Made by a program: the position numbers and the translations under genes. The notes under the pieces are model-generated. The model made no database searches. It was given only the letters and a program-made list of their open reading frames with translations, and was not told the origin of the DNA. This document shows positions 17,537-25,736 of a DNA stretch of 64,000 nt, in pieces (within the stretch, counting starts at the first letter, position 1; the number at the start of each line of letters is the position of its first letter). Origin of the DNA: Kribbella sp. NBC_00382. Its GTDB lineage: Bacteria > Actinomycetota > Actinomycetes > Propionibacteriales > Kribbellaceae. Location of the stretch: positions 3,348,001 to 3,412,000 of the forward strand of contig NZ_CP107954.1 of assembly GCF_036067295.1 (NCBI RefSeq), written 5' to 3'.

Positions 17537-17601
17537 GAGCGACCGGTCGCTCGAGAGATGGGTCATTCCAGGCCCCGGCGTTCAGAGACGTGCGCCGGGG
17601 C
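17537..17601 (+). terminator. Palindrome and terminator-like hairpin after the anti-sigma gene
   Basis: gagcgaccggtcgctc (17537-17552) is a perfect 16-base palindrome. It is followed by gccccggcg (17572-17580) pairing with cgccggggc (17593-17601) around a 12-base loop. The second hairpin fits a GC-rich terminator without a T tract; the first could be an operator or part of the same structure. The rest of the 17472-17764 gap shows no gene. Confidence 0.55.
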
Positions 17602-17764
17602 TGCCCTTTGCACAACACCCCCGGTACGCCGGTACGCGGCGGGGTATGGTTCCTTCCGGTTGGGAAGTCAGCCCGGCGGCGCAGCATGCCGCCCGTGGCG
17701 AAGGTACCGACCCCCGAGGACGACTCCCGGTGAGAACATCCCTGCCGTATTCGGTAGTCCCCGA

Positions 17765-18319
17765 GTGAGCGACGAGCTGGCCCAGGAGCTGGCTCGGATG
17801 GCGCAAGACCTGTATGAGCAGCCTGACGTCGAGCACACCGCCAAGCGGTTCCTCGACTACGTGACGGCCGCGATCGGCGTCAGTCACGCGAGCGTAGTAC
17901 TGGTTCATCGAGCCGGCCGGCTGGAGACTGCCGCCGCCACCGAGGACACCGACCGGCTGCAGCAGTTCGCCGGCGTCCTCACCATCAGCCTTCGTACGCC
18001 GACCAGCACCGTCGGCGCCCTCAATCTGTACGACGAGGCGCCGAACCGGTTCACGGATCAGGACGCGCTCCGAGCCCAGCTGTACGCCGACCACGCCGCC
18101 CTCGCGATCGCCCGGGCGCGCTCCGAGGCGAGCCTGTGGCAGGCGATCGAGGCGCGCAGACTGATCGGCCAGGCGCAGGGAATCCTGATGGAACGCTTCG
18201 AGCTGACCGGCGACCAGGCGTTCGCAGTACTGCGTCGCTACTCCCAGGACTCCAACGTCAAACTCCGCGACGTGGCCCGGAAACTGATCGCCACCAGGAA
18301 TCTTGGCGAAAACCTGTAA
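17765..18319 (+). CDS. GAF-ANTAR transcription antiterminator
   Basis: A 184-residue protein: a short GAF-like sensor (about 15-120) and a C-terminal ANTAR RNA-binding domain (about 125-182), recognisable by EARRLIGQAQGILMERF and the later AFAVLRRYSQ. ANTAR proteins bind paired hexaloop hairpins in RNA and prevent termination. The reading frame is open well upstream, but homology begins near GTG 17765; no good RBS precedes it, so the start is uncertain. The structured region just downstream (18347-18468) could be a target or simply its 3' end. Confidence 0.82.
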   Translation: MSDELAQELARMAQDLYEQPDVEHTAKRFLDYVTAAIGVSHASVVLVHRAGRLETAAATEDTDRLQQFAGVLTISLRTPTSTVGALNLYDEAPNRFTDQDALRAQLYADHAALAIARARSEASLWQAIEARRLIGQAQGILMERFELTGDQAFAVLRRYSQDSNVKLRDVARKLIATRNLGENL

Positions 18320-18346
18320 CACCAGACCCGTGACGAGCGATACACC

Positions 18347-18442
18347 GTGTGTAACGCCACTGAGGATCCTGCCCCAGGTTAACCGCCCGAAGGCCTGGGG
18401 CGGGGTTCTCGTCGCTCGAGGCGCCCCGACGTCGTTACACAC
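18347..18442 (+). ncRNA. Structured RNA-like region after the ANTAR gene
   Basis: gtgtgtaacg (18347-18356) and cgttacacac (18433-18442) are perfect 10-base complements closing a 76-base interior. The interior contains a second perfect stem, gccccagg (18371-18378) with cctggggc (18394-18401). A strong terminator hairpin starts five bases later. This could be a small RNA, an ANTAR-regulated leader-type structure or an elaborate 3' end. No known RNA family recognised. Confidence 0.45.
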
Positions 18443-18446
18443 GAAA

Positions 18447-18468
18447 GCCCCCGGATGCTCCCGGGGGC
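18447..18468. terminator. Bidirectional intrinsic terminator
   Basis: gcccccgg pairs perfectly with ccgggggc around a six-base loop; a pyrimidine-rich tail (cttcct) follows on the plus strand and an A-containing stretch (gaaa) precedes it. It lies between the convergent ANTAR gene and the small gene at 18506. Confidence 0.8.
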
Positions 18469-18505
18469 CTTCCTGTGTTACTCCTCCTCCAAAAGCTTCA
18501 GCAAG

Positions 18506-18751
18506 TTACTGTGCGGACGCTCGCTCAGTCGGTCGGTCCGACTCCGGTAGCGCGATCCGGTCCGCCGGCAGGCGATCCGTGTGCTCGATACCGTCGTCGC
18601 CCTCGTACTGCACCACGCCGATCCATCCCGTGTCCTCGTGCTCGCGGCCGATCAGCCAGCCGCGCCGCCACTGGCCGTCCACCTGGACGATCACGTGGCT
18701 GGGCAACGAGAGACGGGACACCAGCTCGGTGTCGGGCTCGAACTCAGTCAT
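18506..18751 (-). CDS. Small hypothetical protein, beta-rich
   Basis: An 81-residue acidic protein with alternating hydrophobic and charged residues typical of a small beta barrel (SLPSHVIVQVDGQWRRGW, then GWIGVVQYEG), ending in an Arg/Glu-rich helix. No family recognised. Codon use is normal, and it is convergent with the ANTAR gene across a terminator. Confidence 0.65.
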   Translation of the reverse strand: MTEFEPDTELVSRLSLPSHVIVQVDGQWRRGWLIGREHEDTGWIGVVQYEGDDGIEHTDRLPADRIALPESDRPTERASAQ

Positions 18752-18813
18752 GCCCGAAGGCTAGGCGGTTCCGCCGACAATTGCCCACTGAGGCGTGTTC
18801 TCTGTCACAGGAC

Positions 18814-19521
18814 TCATGATCTGGCGAGCAGTTCTCGCACCACACTGTCACCAAGACCGAAGGTCTCGACCGAACCGGTGACTTTGAGTGCGCGGCCGCC
18901 GGAGATGCGCGTCACCCAGCCTTCCCGCAACGCATGTGCGCACATGGCGGCCCCAACAGCGCCGGCCAGATGAGGTCGACGCTCGGTCACATCAAGACAT
19001 GACCGTACTGCGGGACGCCCATGCCGCCGCTCGACCACGATGCCGAGTTCTGCGAGCCAGTCGGTGCCCTCAGGCGTGAGCGCGACGCCTTCCGACCAGT
19101 CGAGCAGGCCACGCTCCGTCATCGCGTCCGTGAGCGCGACGCCGAGCCGGCCGGCGAAATGGTCGTAACACATCCGGGCGCGGGCGAAGGAGTCCCGCTT
19201 CGAGGCCCCGGCGAGACTCGTTGCCGTGGCCGGGCGCCGGGGAGCCAACGCCGCAAGGCCTTCCAGCAACTCAGCCGTCTCCGGACCGGCGAGTTTCACG
19301 TACCGATGCCGTCCCTGTCGTACTTCGCTGAGCAGGCCGCCGTCGACCAGCACGTTGAGGTGTTCGCTGATCGTCGGCCGCGAAACCCCTGCCAGCTTGG
19401 CGAGCTCGGTCGCTGTCCACGCCCGCTGGTCGAGCAGCGCGAGGCACACCGTGGCCCTGGTGGAGTCGGCGAGCATCTTCGCCCAAGCCGCAAGCTCCTG
19501 GCCCTCCGTCGACGTGTTCAC
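18814..19521 (-). CDS. ArsR-family winged-helix transcriptional regulator
   Basis: A 235-residue regulator. The N-terminal ArsR-type helix-turn-helix spans about 12-80 (LADSTRATVCLALL, then ATELAKLAGVSRPTISEHL and the wing GRHRYVKL). A longer C-terminal domain contains a single Cys in MCYDHFAGRLG, as in the SmtB/HTH_20 group with a C-terminal extension. GTG 19521 is preferred because the domain begins 12 residues later. It is divergent from the flavin-binding gene at 19587 with 65 bases between, so it probably regulates that gene. Confidence 0.87.
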   Translation of the reverse strand: MNTSTEGQELAAWAKMLADSTRATVCLALLDQRAWTATELAKLAGVSRPTISEHLNVLVDGGLLSEVRQGRHRYVKLAGPETAELLEGLAALAPRRPATATSLAGASKRDSFARARMCYDHFAGRLGVALTDAMTERGLLDWSEGVALTPEGTDWLAELGIVVERRHGRPAVRSCLDVTERRPHLAGAVGAAMCAHALREGWVTRISGGRALKVTGSVETFGLGDSVVRELLARS

Positions 19522-19586
19522 CCCACCATCCTGCCTCGCCGACGCTTCGGCGCCCACCTAACCGAGTCGCTCCTAGCCTCGCCACC

Positions 19587-20222
19587 ATGACGCATCTGAC
19601 GATCGAACCGTCCATCCTGTACGTCGGTACGCCGGTCGAATTGATCAGTACGGCCAACGGCGACGGCACCGTCAACCTCGCCCCGATGTCGTCGGCCTGG
19701 GCACTTGGCGATGTCGTTGTCCTCGGCATCGGTACGGACGGCCAGACCGCGCACAACCTGCTGGAACGCCCAGAGATGGTGATCAACTTCCCGTCGCCGG
19801 AGCTCTGGACGGCGGTCGAGAGCATCGCGGGGATGACCGGCCGGTACCCGGTACCGGAGGAGAAGCGTGATCGGTTCCGGTATGAGCCGGCCAAGTTCGA
19901 GGCGGCCGGGCTGACGCCGGTACCGTCCGAGCTGGTCGGTCCACCGCGGGTCGCCGAATGCCCGTTGCAGTTCGAGGCCGTTGCCGACGACATCCGATTG
20001 GATGCTAGCGGCAACTTCTTCATCGTCGAGGCGCGAGTGGTACGCGTCCACGCCGACCCGCGCATCGTCGTACCGGGAACCTCGTACGTCGACCCGCGGC
20101 GGTGGTCGCCGTTGATCTACAACTTCCGCCACTACTTCGGACTGGGCGAGCAACTCGGCGAGAGCTTCCGCACCGAGACCCCCACTGCAGCAACGTGCAA
20201 CAGCGTCTCCGGGGTGGGGTGA
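19587..20222 (+). CDS. Flavin reductase-like FMN-binding protein
   Basis: A 211-residue split-barrel protein. The N-terminal half has the flavin-reductase pattern (VELISTANGDGTVNLAP, then NLLERPEMVINFPS), and a GMTGRYPV segment and the late WSPLIYNFRHYFGLG follow. It probably binds FMN and either reduces free flavin or acts on a small substrate. It is divergent from an ArsR regulator 65 bases away. Confidence 0.8.
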   Translation: MTHLTIEPSILYVGTPVELISTANGDGTVNLAPMSSAWALGDVVVLGIGTDGQTAHNLLERPEMVINFPSPELWTAVESIAGMTGRYPVPEEKRDRFRYEPAKFEAAGLTPVPSELVGPPRVAECPLQFEAVADDIRLDASGNFFIVEARVVRVHADPRIVVPGTSYVDPRRWSPLIYNFRHYFGLGEQLGESFRTETPTAATCNSVSGVG

Positions 20223-20240
20223 CTGGTGCATGCTTAGCCG

Positions 20241-21515
20241 GTGAATGGGGTTCGGCGGGGATGGGTCTTGGGACTTGCGGTCACGGTCGTGGCTGGTGGG
20301 GTCACCGGTGGGGTGCTTTGGCGGGGGCACGAGAAGGTCGCTCCGGTGGCGAGTAGGCCTACGGCGGTACAGGTTGACGCGGGTACGCAGCGTGCTGCTG
20401 TCGACGCGATTCTGAAGCGGCGGGCTTCCGCTGTACTGCGGAAGAATCGGGCACAGTTCCTGGCTGATGTCGATCCGAAGAACGCGAAATTGGTGGCAGC
20501 GCAGAAGGTGCTGTTCGGGAATCTGGTGCAGTTCGGGTTCACGAAGTTGAGCTACCTGCGGGGTGAGCCGCAGGTTGAGCAGTGGGTGATCGACGAGTAC
20601 GGGCCGACGACGTACCTGGTGAGCGCGGCGATGACGTACCAGATCGGTGGGATCGACGATCAGGTGGCGAAGACTGCTGTGGGGTACACGTTCGCGGAGC
20701 GTGGCGGACGGTACGTCCTGGTCAACGACACCGATCTGGAGGCCGGCCTGCCTAACGGGTCGCATCAGGAGGCCTGGGATCTTGGACCGGTGCTGGTACG
20801 CCGGGGGACGCGGGCGCTGGTGGTTGTCGAGCCGGGCAACGCGAAGCTGGCCGCGTCGATCCTCAGCCAAGCGGAGGTTGCGGTGAAGGCGGTGAACAAG
20901 ACGTGGTCGGCCAGCTGGCGAGGTGGTGGTCTGGTGATCGCACTGACGCTGAACCACGAGCAGGTGCGCGGTGCCGACTTCAGCAATCCGCAAGTTGAGT
21001 CGCTGGCGCTGGCGACGCACGTGTACCGGACCTTGCCGAGTGCAGCAGACAAGTTGGGTAAGTACGGCGGCTCGTACGTCGTGGTGAATCCGACGGCTCG
21101 GTACGAGCTCAGCACCCGGATATTGGCGCACGAGTTCACGCACGTCGCCTGCGCGGAGTACGGGCCCTTCGCGCCGCACTGGCTCATCGAGGGCGCGGCC
21201 AGATACGTCGACTGGCAGACGATCGCCGGTCCACGCGACCTCGACAAGCATCGCTTGGTGGTCCGCTCCGACTACCTGGCCAAGGTGAATACCCTGCCGT
21301 CCGACGAGACCTTCTTCAGGACGCCGGAAAGCTCATACGAGATCGGATGGTTGACGGTCGATTACCTTGTCCGCAAGTACGGTGAGGGGAAGGTCATCAA
21401 GCTCTACCAGGAGCTGGCTCTTCGGGGGGCCGATCAGAATCAGCGTGATCGGATCATGGCCGCACAGTTGGGGCGGACGGAGCAGCAGTTGTTCGCCGAT
21501 CTCAAACGTAGTTAG
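20241..21515 (+). CDS. Membrane-anchored zinc metallopeptidase-like protein
   Basis: A 424-residue protein with an N-terminal membrane segment (about 8-27) and a C-terminal gluzincin-type core. H297-EFT-H301 lies in LAHEFTHV, followed by Glu317 in WLIEGAARY, matching HExxH plus a downstream Glu as in peptidase MA-like proteins. The middle part (about 50-200) looks like an NTF2-like fold. It is predicted to face outward. GTG start at 20241; RidA follows after eight bases, suggesting one transcript. Confidence 0.83.
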   Translation: MNGVRRGWVLGLAVTVVAGGVTGGVLWRGHEKVAPVASRPTAVQVDAGTQRAAVDAILKRRASAVLRKNRAQFLADVDPKNAKLVAAQKVLFGNLVQFGFTKLSYLRGEPQVEQWVIDEYGPTTYLVSAAMTYQIGGIDDQVAKTAVGYTFAERGGRYVLVNDTDLEAGLPNGSHQEAWDLGPVLVRRGTRALVVVEPGNAKLAASILSQAEVAVKAVNKTWSASWRGGGLVIALTLNHEQVRGADFSNPQVESLALATHVYRTLPSAADKLGKYGGSYVVVNPTARYELSTRILAHEFTHVACAEYGPFAPHWLIEGAARYVDWQTIAGPRDLDKHRLVVRSDYLAKVNTLPSDETFFRTPESSYEIGWLTVDYLVRKYGEGKVIKLYQELALRGADQNQRDRIMAAQLGRTEQQLFADLKRS

Positions 21516-21523
21516 GACAGATC

Positions 21524-21919
21524 TTGAGTCAGCTCAGTCATCTGAACCCCGAAGGTGTTGCGCCGGGGAACGGGTACAGCCATGTGGTCAGCGGGCCCGG
21601 GCGGTGGGTCGCGATTTCTGGGCAGGTCGCGTTTGATGCCGAGGGCAACCTTGTTGGGGAGGGGGATGCGGGGGCGCAGGCTCGGCAGGTGTTTGCCAAT
21701 CTCGAGCGTTGCCTGGACGCGGCCGGTGCGACGTTTGCGGATGTGGTGAAGTTGAACTTCTTCGTCACGGATGTGGCGTATCTGCCGGCTATCCGGGTTG
21801 CGCGGGATGCTCACATCGACACGGACAAACCGCCGGCCAGTACTGCGGTGCAGGTTGTTGCGTTGTTCCGGCCAGATGTGTTGATCGAGGTCGAGGCGTA
21901 CGCGGTCGTCGCTGAGTAG
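21524..21919 (+). CDS. RidA-family protein with TTG start
   Basis: A 131-residue RidA/YjgF protein: GPGRWVAISGQVAFD near 25-38, NLERCLDAAGATFADVVKL, and the late PASTAVQVVALFRPDVLIEVEA strand pair. Family members hydrolyse reactive imine/enamine intermediates. The usual Arg contact in the R-x-A-V segment is not clearly kept (PPASTAVQV). Start TTG 21524 is preceded by AGGAC. It is convergent with, and directly abuts, the beta-lactamase gene stop. Confidence 0.87.
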   Translation: MSQLSHLNPEGVAPGNGYSHVVSGPGRWVAISGQVAFDAEGNLVGEGDAGAQARQVFANLERCLDAAGATFADVVKLNFFVTDVAYLPAIRVARDAHIDTDKPPASTAVQVVALFRPDVLIEVEAYAVVAE

Positions 21920-22792
21920 TTAGCGCAGTTGGTCGATGGCCAGGCGGGCGGCTTCGCCGATGGCTGCGTCGACGCGGGGGAGGCGGTTGTCGCCTCTTGC
22001 TGCGTGGGTGAAGACGGCGATGGCGTAGGCGTCGCCTGCGGGCATCACGATCACTCCTACCTCGTGGCGTAGGGCGCCGAACGTTCCCGTCTTGCCGGCG
22101 ACGCGCACTCCGTCGTACGGGAAGCCGGAGGCTAGGCGTTGCGTGAAGACCTGTTGCTGCAGGAGGGTCTGGGCGAATGCCGTCTGCTCGTCGGACAGCA
22201 GCCGTCCGGACCACAGGTCGGCCAGGAGCGTCGTCATGTCCCTGGCGGAGCTCGCGGCCATCCCGGCGGCGTCGTACACGCCCACTGGGTCCGTCTGGTC
22301 GTTGTCAGCCAGTACTGCGAACGCCGCGTCGACGTCACTCGCCCCGGTCCGTCGTCGCAGCTCACGGAGGTTGCCGGCGGCGCCGCGGCGTACCTGGGTG
22401 TGCTGTAGGCCGAACGACTGCAGTAGCTCGGCCAGGCGATCCACACCAACCTGGTTGAGCAAGGCGTCGGCGGCGGCGTTGTCGGAGACGGCCATCATCA
22501 TGACGGCCAGGTCGCGCAGGGACATCGTCACGGGGTCGCGGAGGATCGACAGGCCGGTGGCGCCGGGGATGCGGTCGCCCGGCTGCAGGGTTAGCTGCTC
22601 GCGCGGGTCTAGCTCGCCACTGTCCACCAGGTGGCAGAAGGCAACCAGCAGCGGAAGCTTGTAGACCGAGGCAATCGGTACTACGACGTCCGGGTCCAGA
22701 TCGACAGTCTGCTCCGGGTGCTCGAGCGAGACAGCATGCAACCAACCGCGAGCGCCCGCATCCTCGAAGGTCGCCCGAATCCTGCCCGTCAT
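21920..22792 (-). CDS. Class A beta-lactamase-like serine hydrolase
   Basis: A 290-residue protein with the class A triad: S42-V-Y-K45, SDN in MMAVSDNAAADALL, and KTG in VAGKTGTFGALRHEVG; an Arg/Glu-containing omega-loop-like segment lies between. There is no signal peptide, unusual for a functional beta-lactamase, so export or activity is uncertain. Its start overlaps the stop of the LysR gene by four bases, so regulator and hydrolase are co-transcribed. Confidence 0.88.
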   Translation of the reverse strand: MTGRIRATFEDAGARGWLHAVSLEHPEQTVDLDPDVVVPIASVYKLPLLVAFCHLVDSGELDPREQLTLQPGDRIPGATGLSILRDPVTMSLRDLAVMMMAVSDNAAADALLNQVGVDRLAELLQSFGLQHTQVRRGAAGNLRELRRRTGASDVDAAFAVLADNDQTDPVGVYDAAGMAASSARDMTTLLADLWSGRLLSDEQTAFAQTLLQQQVFTQRLASGFPYDGVRVAGKTGTFGALRHEVGVIVMPAGDAYAIAVFTHAARGDNRLPRVDAAIGEAARLAIDQLR

Positions 22793-23700
22793 TGCTGGAG
22801 CTCCGCTGGTGGCCGGGAGGGCGCGGTGGCCAGGGCTTGGGTTAGGTGGGGTAGGGCTTCGGGCGGGAGGGCGTTCGGGGTGCCGGGGTGGGGGTGGACG
22901 AGGCGGAGGCGGATGGGGAGGGGGTCGTCGACTAGGCGGTGTCTGCCGACGCCTGCTGCTTGGAGGGAGTCGTCTGGGGTGATGACGATCGCTTGTCCGG
23001 CTGCGGCCATGGCTAGGGCTGCTCTGTCGTCGGTGACGACTACTGTGCCGCCGCTGGGTCTGTGGAGGCCGAGGGTGTCGAGGAAGAGGTCCCTGGCGGC
23101 AGGGGCTTCTGCACGCGGCCGTACTGCGATTGGCAGTCCGTCGAGCTGGCGGAGCGGCAGTGGCTGTCCGTCGTCGGGGTGGAGCGAGGTCGGTACTAGC
23201 GCCCAGGTTCTGAGGAGCGTCACTGGCCCTGCCTGGAGGCCATCGAGCACAGCCGGGTGCAGTACTACGGCCAGCCCGAGCCGGCCGGACGATACCTGGT
23301 TGACCAGAGCGCTGGTGGGCGCGGAGATAGCGGTCACCCGACTCCCACGTACGGCCTCACCACAGGCGGCAGCAACCGCCGCGCCCACAGCCGCAGGTAC
23401 CTCAGGAGCCAGCCCGAGTCGAATCTCCGGCCCCTCAGGGTCCTGAGCGACCGCCGCGTGGTGGAACTCGTCGATCGCTCCCAGCGCTCGCCGCGCATAC
23501 GGCAGCAGAGCTGCTCCTGCTGCTGTGAGTTCAACCCGCCCGAGGCCGCGCTCGAACAGCTTGGCCCCGACCATCGCCTCCAACCGCCGAAGCCCCTGCG
23601 ACAGCGGCGGCTGGGTGATCCCGACCACCCGCGCCGCATCCCCGAAGTGCTGCTCCTCGGCGAGCGCCACAAAGATCTGCAGATACCGCTCAGTCAGCAT
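22789..23700 (-). CDS. LysR-family transcriptional regulator
   Basis: A 303-residue LTTR. The N-terminal helix-turn-helix starts at YLQIFVALAEEQHFGDAA with the recognition helix in TQPPLSQGLRRLE, followed by the LysR substrate domain. ATG 23700 is preferred because the family begins a few residues before this helix. It is translationally coupled to the class A hydrolase and divergent from the exported MBL protein. An ATATG-N6-CATAT inverted repeat at 23742-23757 is a candidate binding site. Confidence 0.92.
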   Translation of the reverse strand: MLTERYLQIFVALAEEQHFGDAARVVGITQPPLSQGLRRLEAMVGAKLFERGLGRVELTAAGAALLPYARRALGAIDEFHHAAVAQDPEGPEIRLGLAPEVPAAVGAAVAAACGEAVRGSRVTAISAPTSALVNQVSSGRLGLAVVLHPAVLDGLQAGPVTLLRTWALVPTSLHPDDGQPLPLRQLDGLPIAVRPRAEAPAARDLFLDTLGLHRPSGGTVVVTDDRAALAMAAAGQAIVITPDDSLQAAGVGRHRLVDDPLPIRLRLVHPHPGTPNALPPEALPHLTQALATAPSRPPAELQQ

Positions 23701-23741
23701 GACCCACCTGACCTGCGCTGATATCTCCAGCAACTCGCTTC

Positions 23742-23757
23742 ATATGTAAGAGCATAT
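23742..23757. promoter_or_regulatory. Candidate LysR operator
   Basis: atatg-taagag-catat is a perfect interrupted palindrome in an AT-rich patch of the 116-base space between the LysR gene and the divergent MBL gene. Its symmetry and position fit a LysR-type site, though the classic T-N11-A spacing is not exact. Confidence 0.45.
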
Positions 23758-23816
23758 TCGACATCCCGCTCAGCCCTCGCCTTGACTGGCAGTCCGGTTC
23801 GAGTGAGGGAGACGGC

Positions 23817-24758
23817 GTGACTTTGAGTCGCAGAGGTGTGCTGACAGGGACGGCGGCGGCCGCGGTGGGTGCCGCAAGCGTGGTCGGTTGGCGGAGTACC
23901 ACCGGCGTTGAAGCGGCAGTAAGTACAACCAGCGTTGTAGCGGGGCGCGAGCCTGTGACGCTCACGTGGTGGGGGAATCACGCTTGGGAGATCAGGTGTG
24001 GGAAGTACGTGGTGCTGACTGACCCCTGGTTGACCAGGTTCAAGACTGGGACCTACAGCGCTGAGGGGGCTGATCCCGGGACTCGGGTGGTCAGTCGGCC
24101 GGACGTGGTTGATCGGTACGTGAGTGGGGCCGATGCGGTGCTGGTGCATCACGGGCACTACGACCACATCCCCGATGTGCCATATGTTGCACGCAAAACC
24201 GGGGCGACGGTGTTGGGGAACGAGTCGCATCTCAATCTGCTGCGGGCGATGCAGGCGCCGGCCGACCAGCTGTCGCAGGTGAGCGGTGGGGAGTACCTGC
24301 CGTTCGAAGGGTTCACCATCGAGGTGTTCCGGTCGGTGCATTCGTGTGGTGGGAAGCGGCATCAGTTCGCGTTCCCGGGGACGCGGCCGGGGGCGGTACC
24401 GGCGCGGCCGCGGACGATCGCTGACCTGGTGGAGGGTGGCACGCTCGCCTACGTGATCACGATCGGCGGGTTGCGGATCCTCAGCCTCAGTACTGCGGGC
24501 TTCGATGCCAATGAATTAAGGGATCTGCAGGTCGATGTCGTGCTCGCGGCGCCCGGCGGCGAGCCCGGCGTGACCGATCGGTTGCTGCAGACGATCAAGC
24601 CGGTGAAGACGGTGATCGCCACCCACTGGGACGACTTCGATCAGCCACTGGACAAGTCGGCGGTCGACTGGGGCGGCCTGGCCAAACTCCGCACCTCGGC
24701 CGAGGCCGCCGGCTCGACATTCGTCACCGTCGATCACCTGAAGTCGATCACGCTCTGA
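23817..24758 (+). CDS. Exported metallo-beta-lactamase-fold hydrolase
   Basis: A 313-residue protein. The N-terminus SRRGVLTGTAAAAVGAASV has a twin-arginine-like start and hydrophobic core, suggesting Tat export. The MBL fold has WWGNHAWEI (UlaG/RomA-like), the metal site HHGHYDHI (HxHxDH) near 104-110, a later RSVHSCGG and a final THWDDF. GTG start after GGGAGA. Substrate unknown; divergence from LysR suggests LysR control. Confidence 0.87.
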   Translation: MTLSRRGVLTGTAAAAVGAASVVGWRSTTGVEAAVSTTSVVAGREPVTLTWWGNHAWEIRCGKYVVLTDPWLTRFKTGTYSAEGADPGTRVVSRPDVVDRYVSGADAVLVHHGHYDHIPDVPYVARKTGATVLGNESHLNLLRAMQAPADQLSQVSGGEYLPFEGFTIEVFRSVHSCGGKRHQFAFPGTRPGAVPARPRTIADLVEGGTLAYVITIGGLRILSLSTAGFDANELRDLQVDVVLAAPGGEPGVTDRLLQTIKPVKTVIATHWDDFDQPLDKSAVDWGGLAKLRTSAEAAGSTFVTVDHLKSITL

Positions 24759-24805
24759 GCACTCGACCACCGAGCCCGAGCGGCCGGAGCTCGACGTGGG
24801 CGGGT

Positions 24806-25672
24806 CTACCTGCCGATGGTGTCCAGTTCGGTGATCGCGTCGTCGGGGAGGACCAGCGCGGCGGCGGCGAAGTTCTCGCGGAGGTGTGCGACCGAGGACG
24901 TACCGGGGATCAGTACCAGCGTTGGCGAGCGCTGGAGGAGCCAGGCCAGGGCGACCTGCTGGGCGGTGGCGCCGACGCGGGCGGCGACCTTCGTCAGCGT
25001 CTCCGACTCCAGCGGGCTGAACCCACCGAGCGGGAAGAACGACGCATACGCGATCCCCTCGGCCGCGCACCGGTCGACGAGTGCGTCGTCGCCGCGCTTG
25101 GCCAGGTTGTAGAGGTTCTGCACCGTGACGACCGGTGCGATCGCCTGCGCCTCCGTGAGCTGCGCGTCCGAGACACCACTCAACCCGAGGTGCTTGATCA
25201 GCCCCTCCTGCTGCAACTCGGCCAGCGCCGTGAACGCCGCGGCGATCGACGCGTCGCTGACCTCCTCGTGCCCCGGCGCGCGGAGGTTGACGACGTCGAG
25301 CGTGTCGAGCCCGAGGTGCTCGAGGTTGTCCCGGACCTGGGCCTTGAGGTCCTCGGGCTCCTGCGCCGGGTTCCAGCTGCCATCGGAGCCGCGCCGGGCT
25401 CCTACCTTGGTGACGATGTGCAGGTCGGCGGCATACGGGTGCAGTGCCTCCCTGATCAGCTCATTGGTCACCACTGGTCCGTAGAAGTCGCTCGTGTCGA
25501 TGTGCGTGATGCCCAGCTCGACCGCAGTACGCAGTACGGCGATCGCCTCGTCGTGGTCCTTCGGCGGACCGAACACACCGGGCCCGGCCAGCTGCATGGC
25601 GCCGTAGCCCATCCGGCTGATGGTGAGATCGTCCGCAAGCGTGAGAGCCCCGCCGGGAAGGTTTGTAGTCAT
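24806..25672 (-). CDS. Aldo/keto reductase
   Basis: A 288-residue TIM-barrel oxidoreductase. Its segments are GYGAMQLAGPGVFGPP, THIDTSDFYG (Asp and Tyr of the catalytic tetrad), IVTKVGARR (Lys), then the coenzyme-binding tail with LVLIPGTSSVAHLREN. The usual catalytic His position reads NLRAPGH, as in the AKR11-like group. NADPH-dependent carbonyl reduction is expected; substrate unknown. Confidence 0.9.
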   Translation of the reverse strand: MTTNLPGGALTLADDLTISRMGYGAMQLAGPGVFGPPKDHDEAIAVLRTAVELGITHIDTSDFYGPVVTNELIREALHPYAADLHIVTKVGARRGSDGSWNPAQEPEDLKAQVRDNLEHLGLDTLDVVNLRAPGHEEVSDASIAAAFTALAELQQEGLIKHLGLSGVSDAQLTEAQAIAPVVTVQNLYNLAKRGDDALVDRCAAEGIAYASFFPLGGFSPLESETLTKVAARVGATAQQVALAWLLQRSPTLVLIPGTSSVAHLRENFAAAALVLPDDAITELDTIGR

Positions 25673-25736
25673 ACTCCGACTCTCGCTCGCCTCAAGCAGC
25701 TATGGGGATGCCCCCGCTGTCCTGGGACTCACGGGG

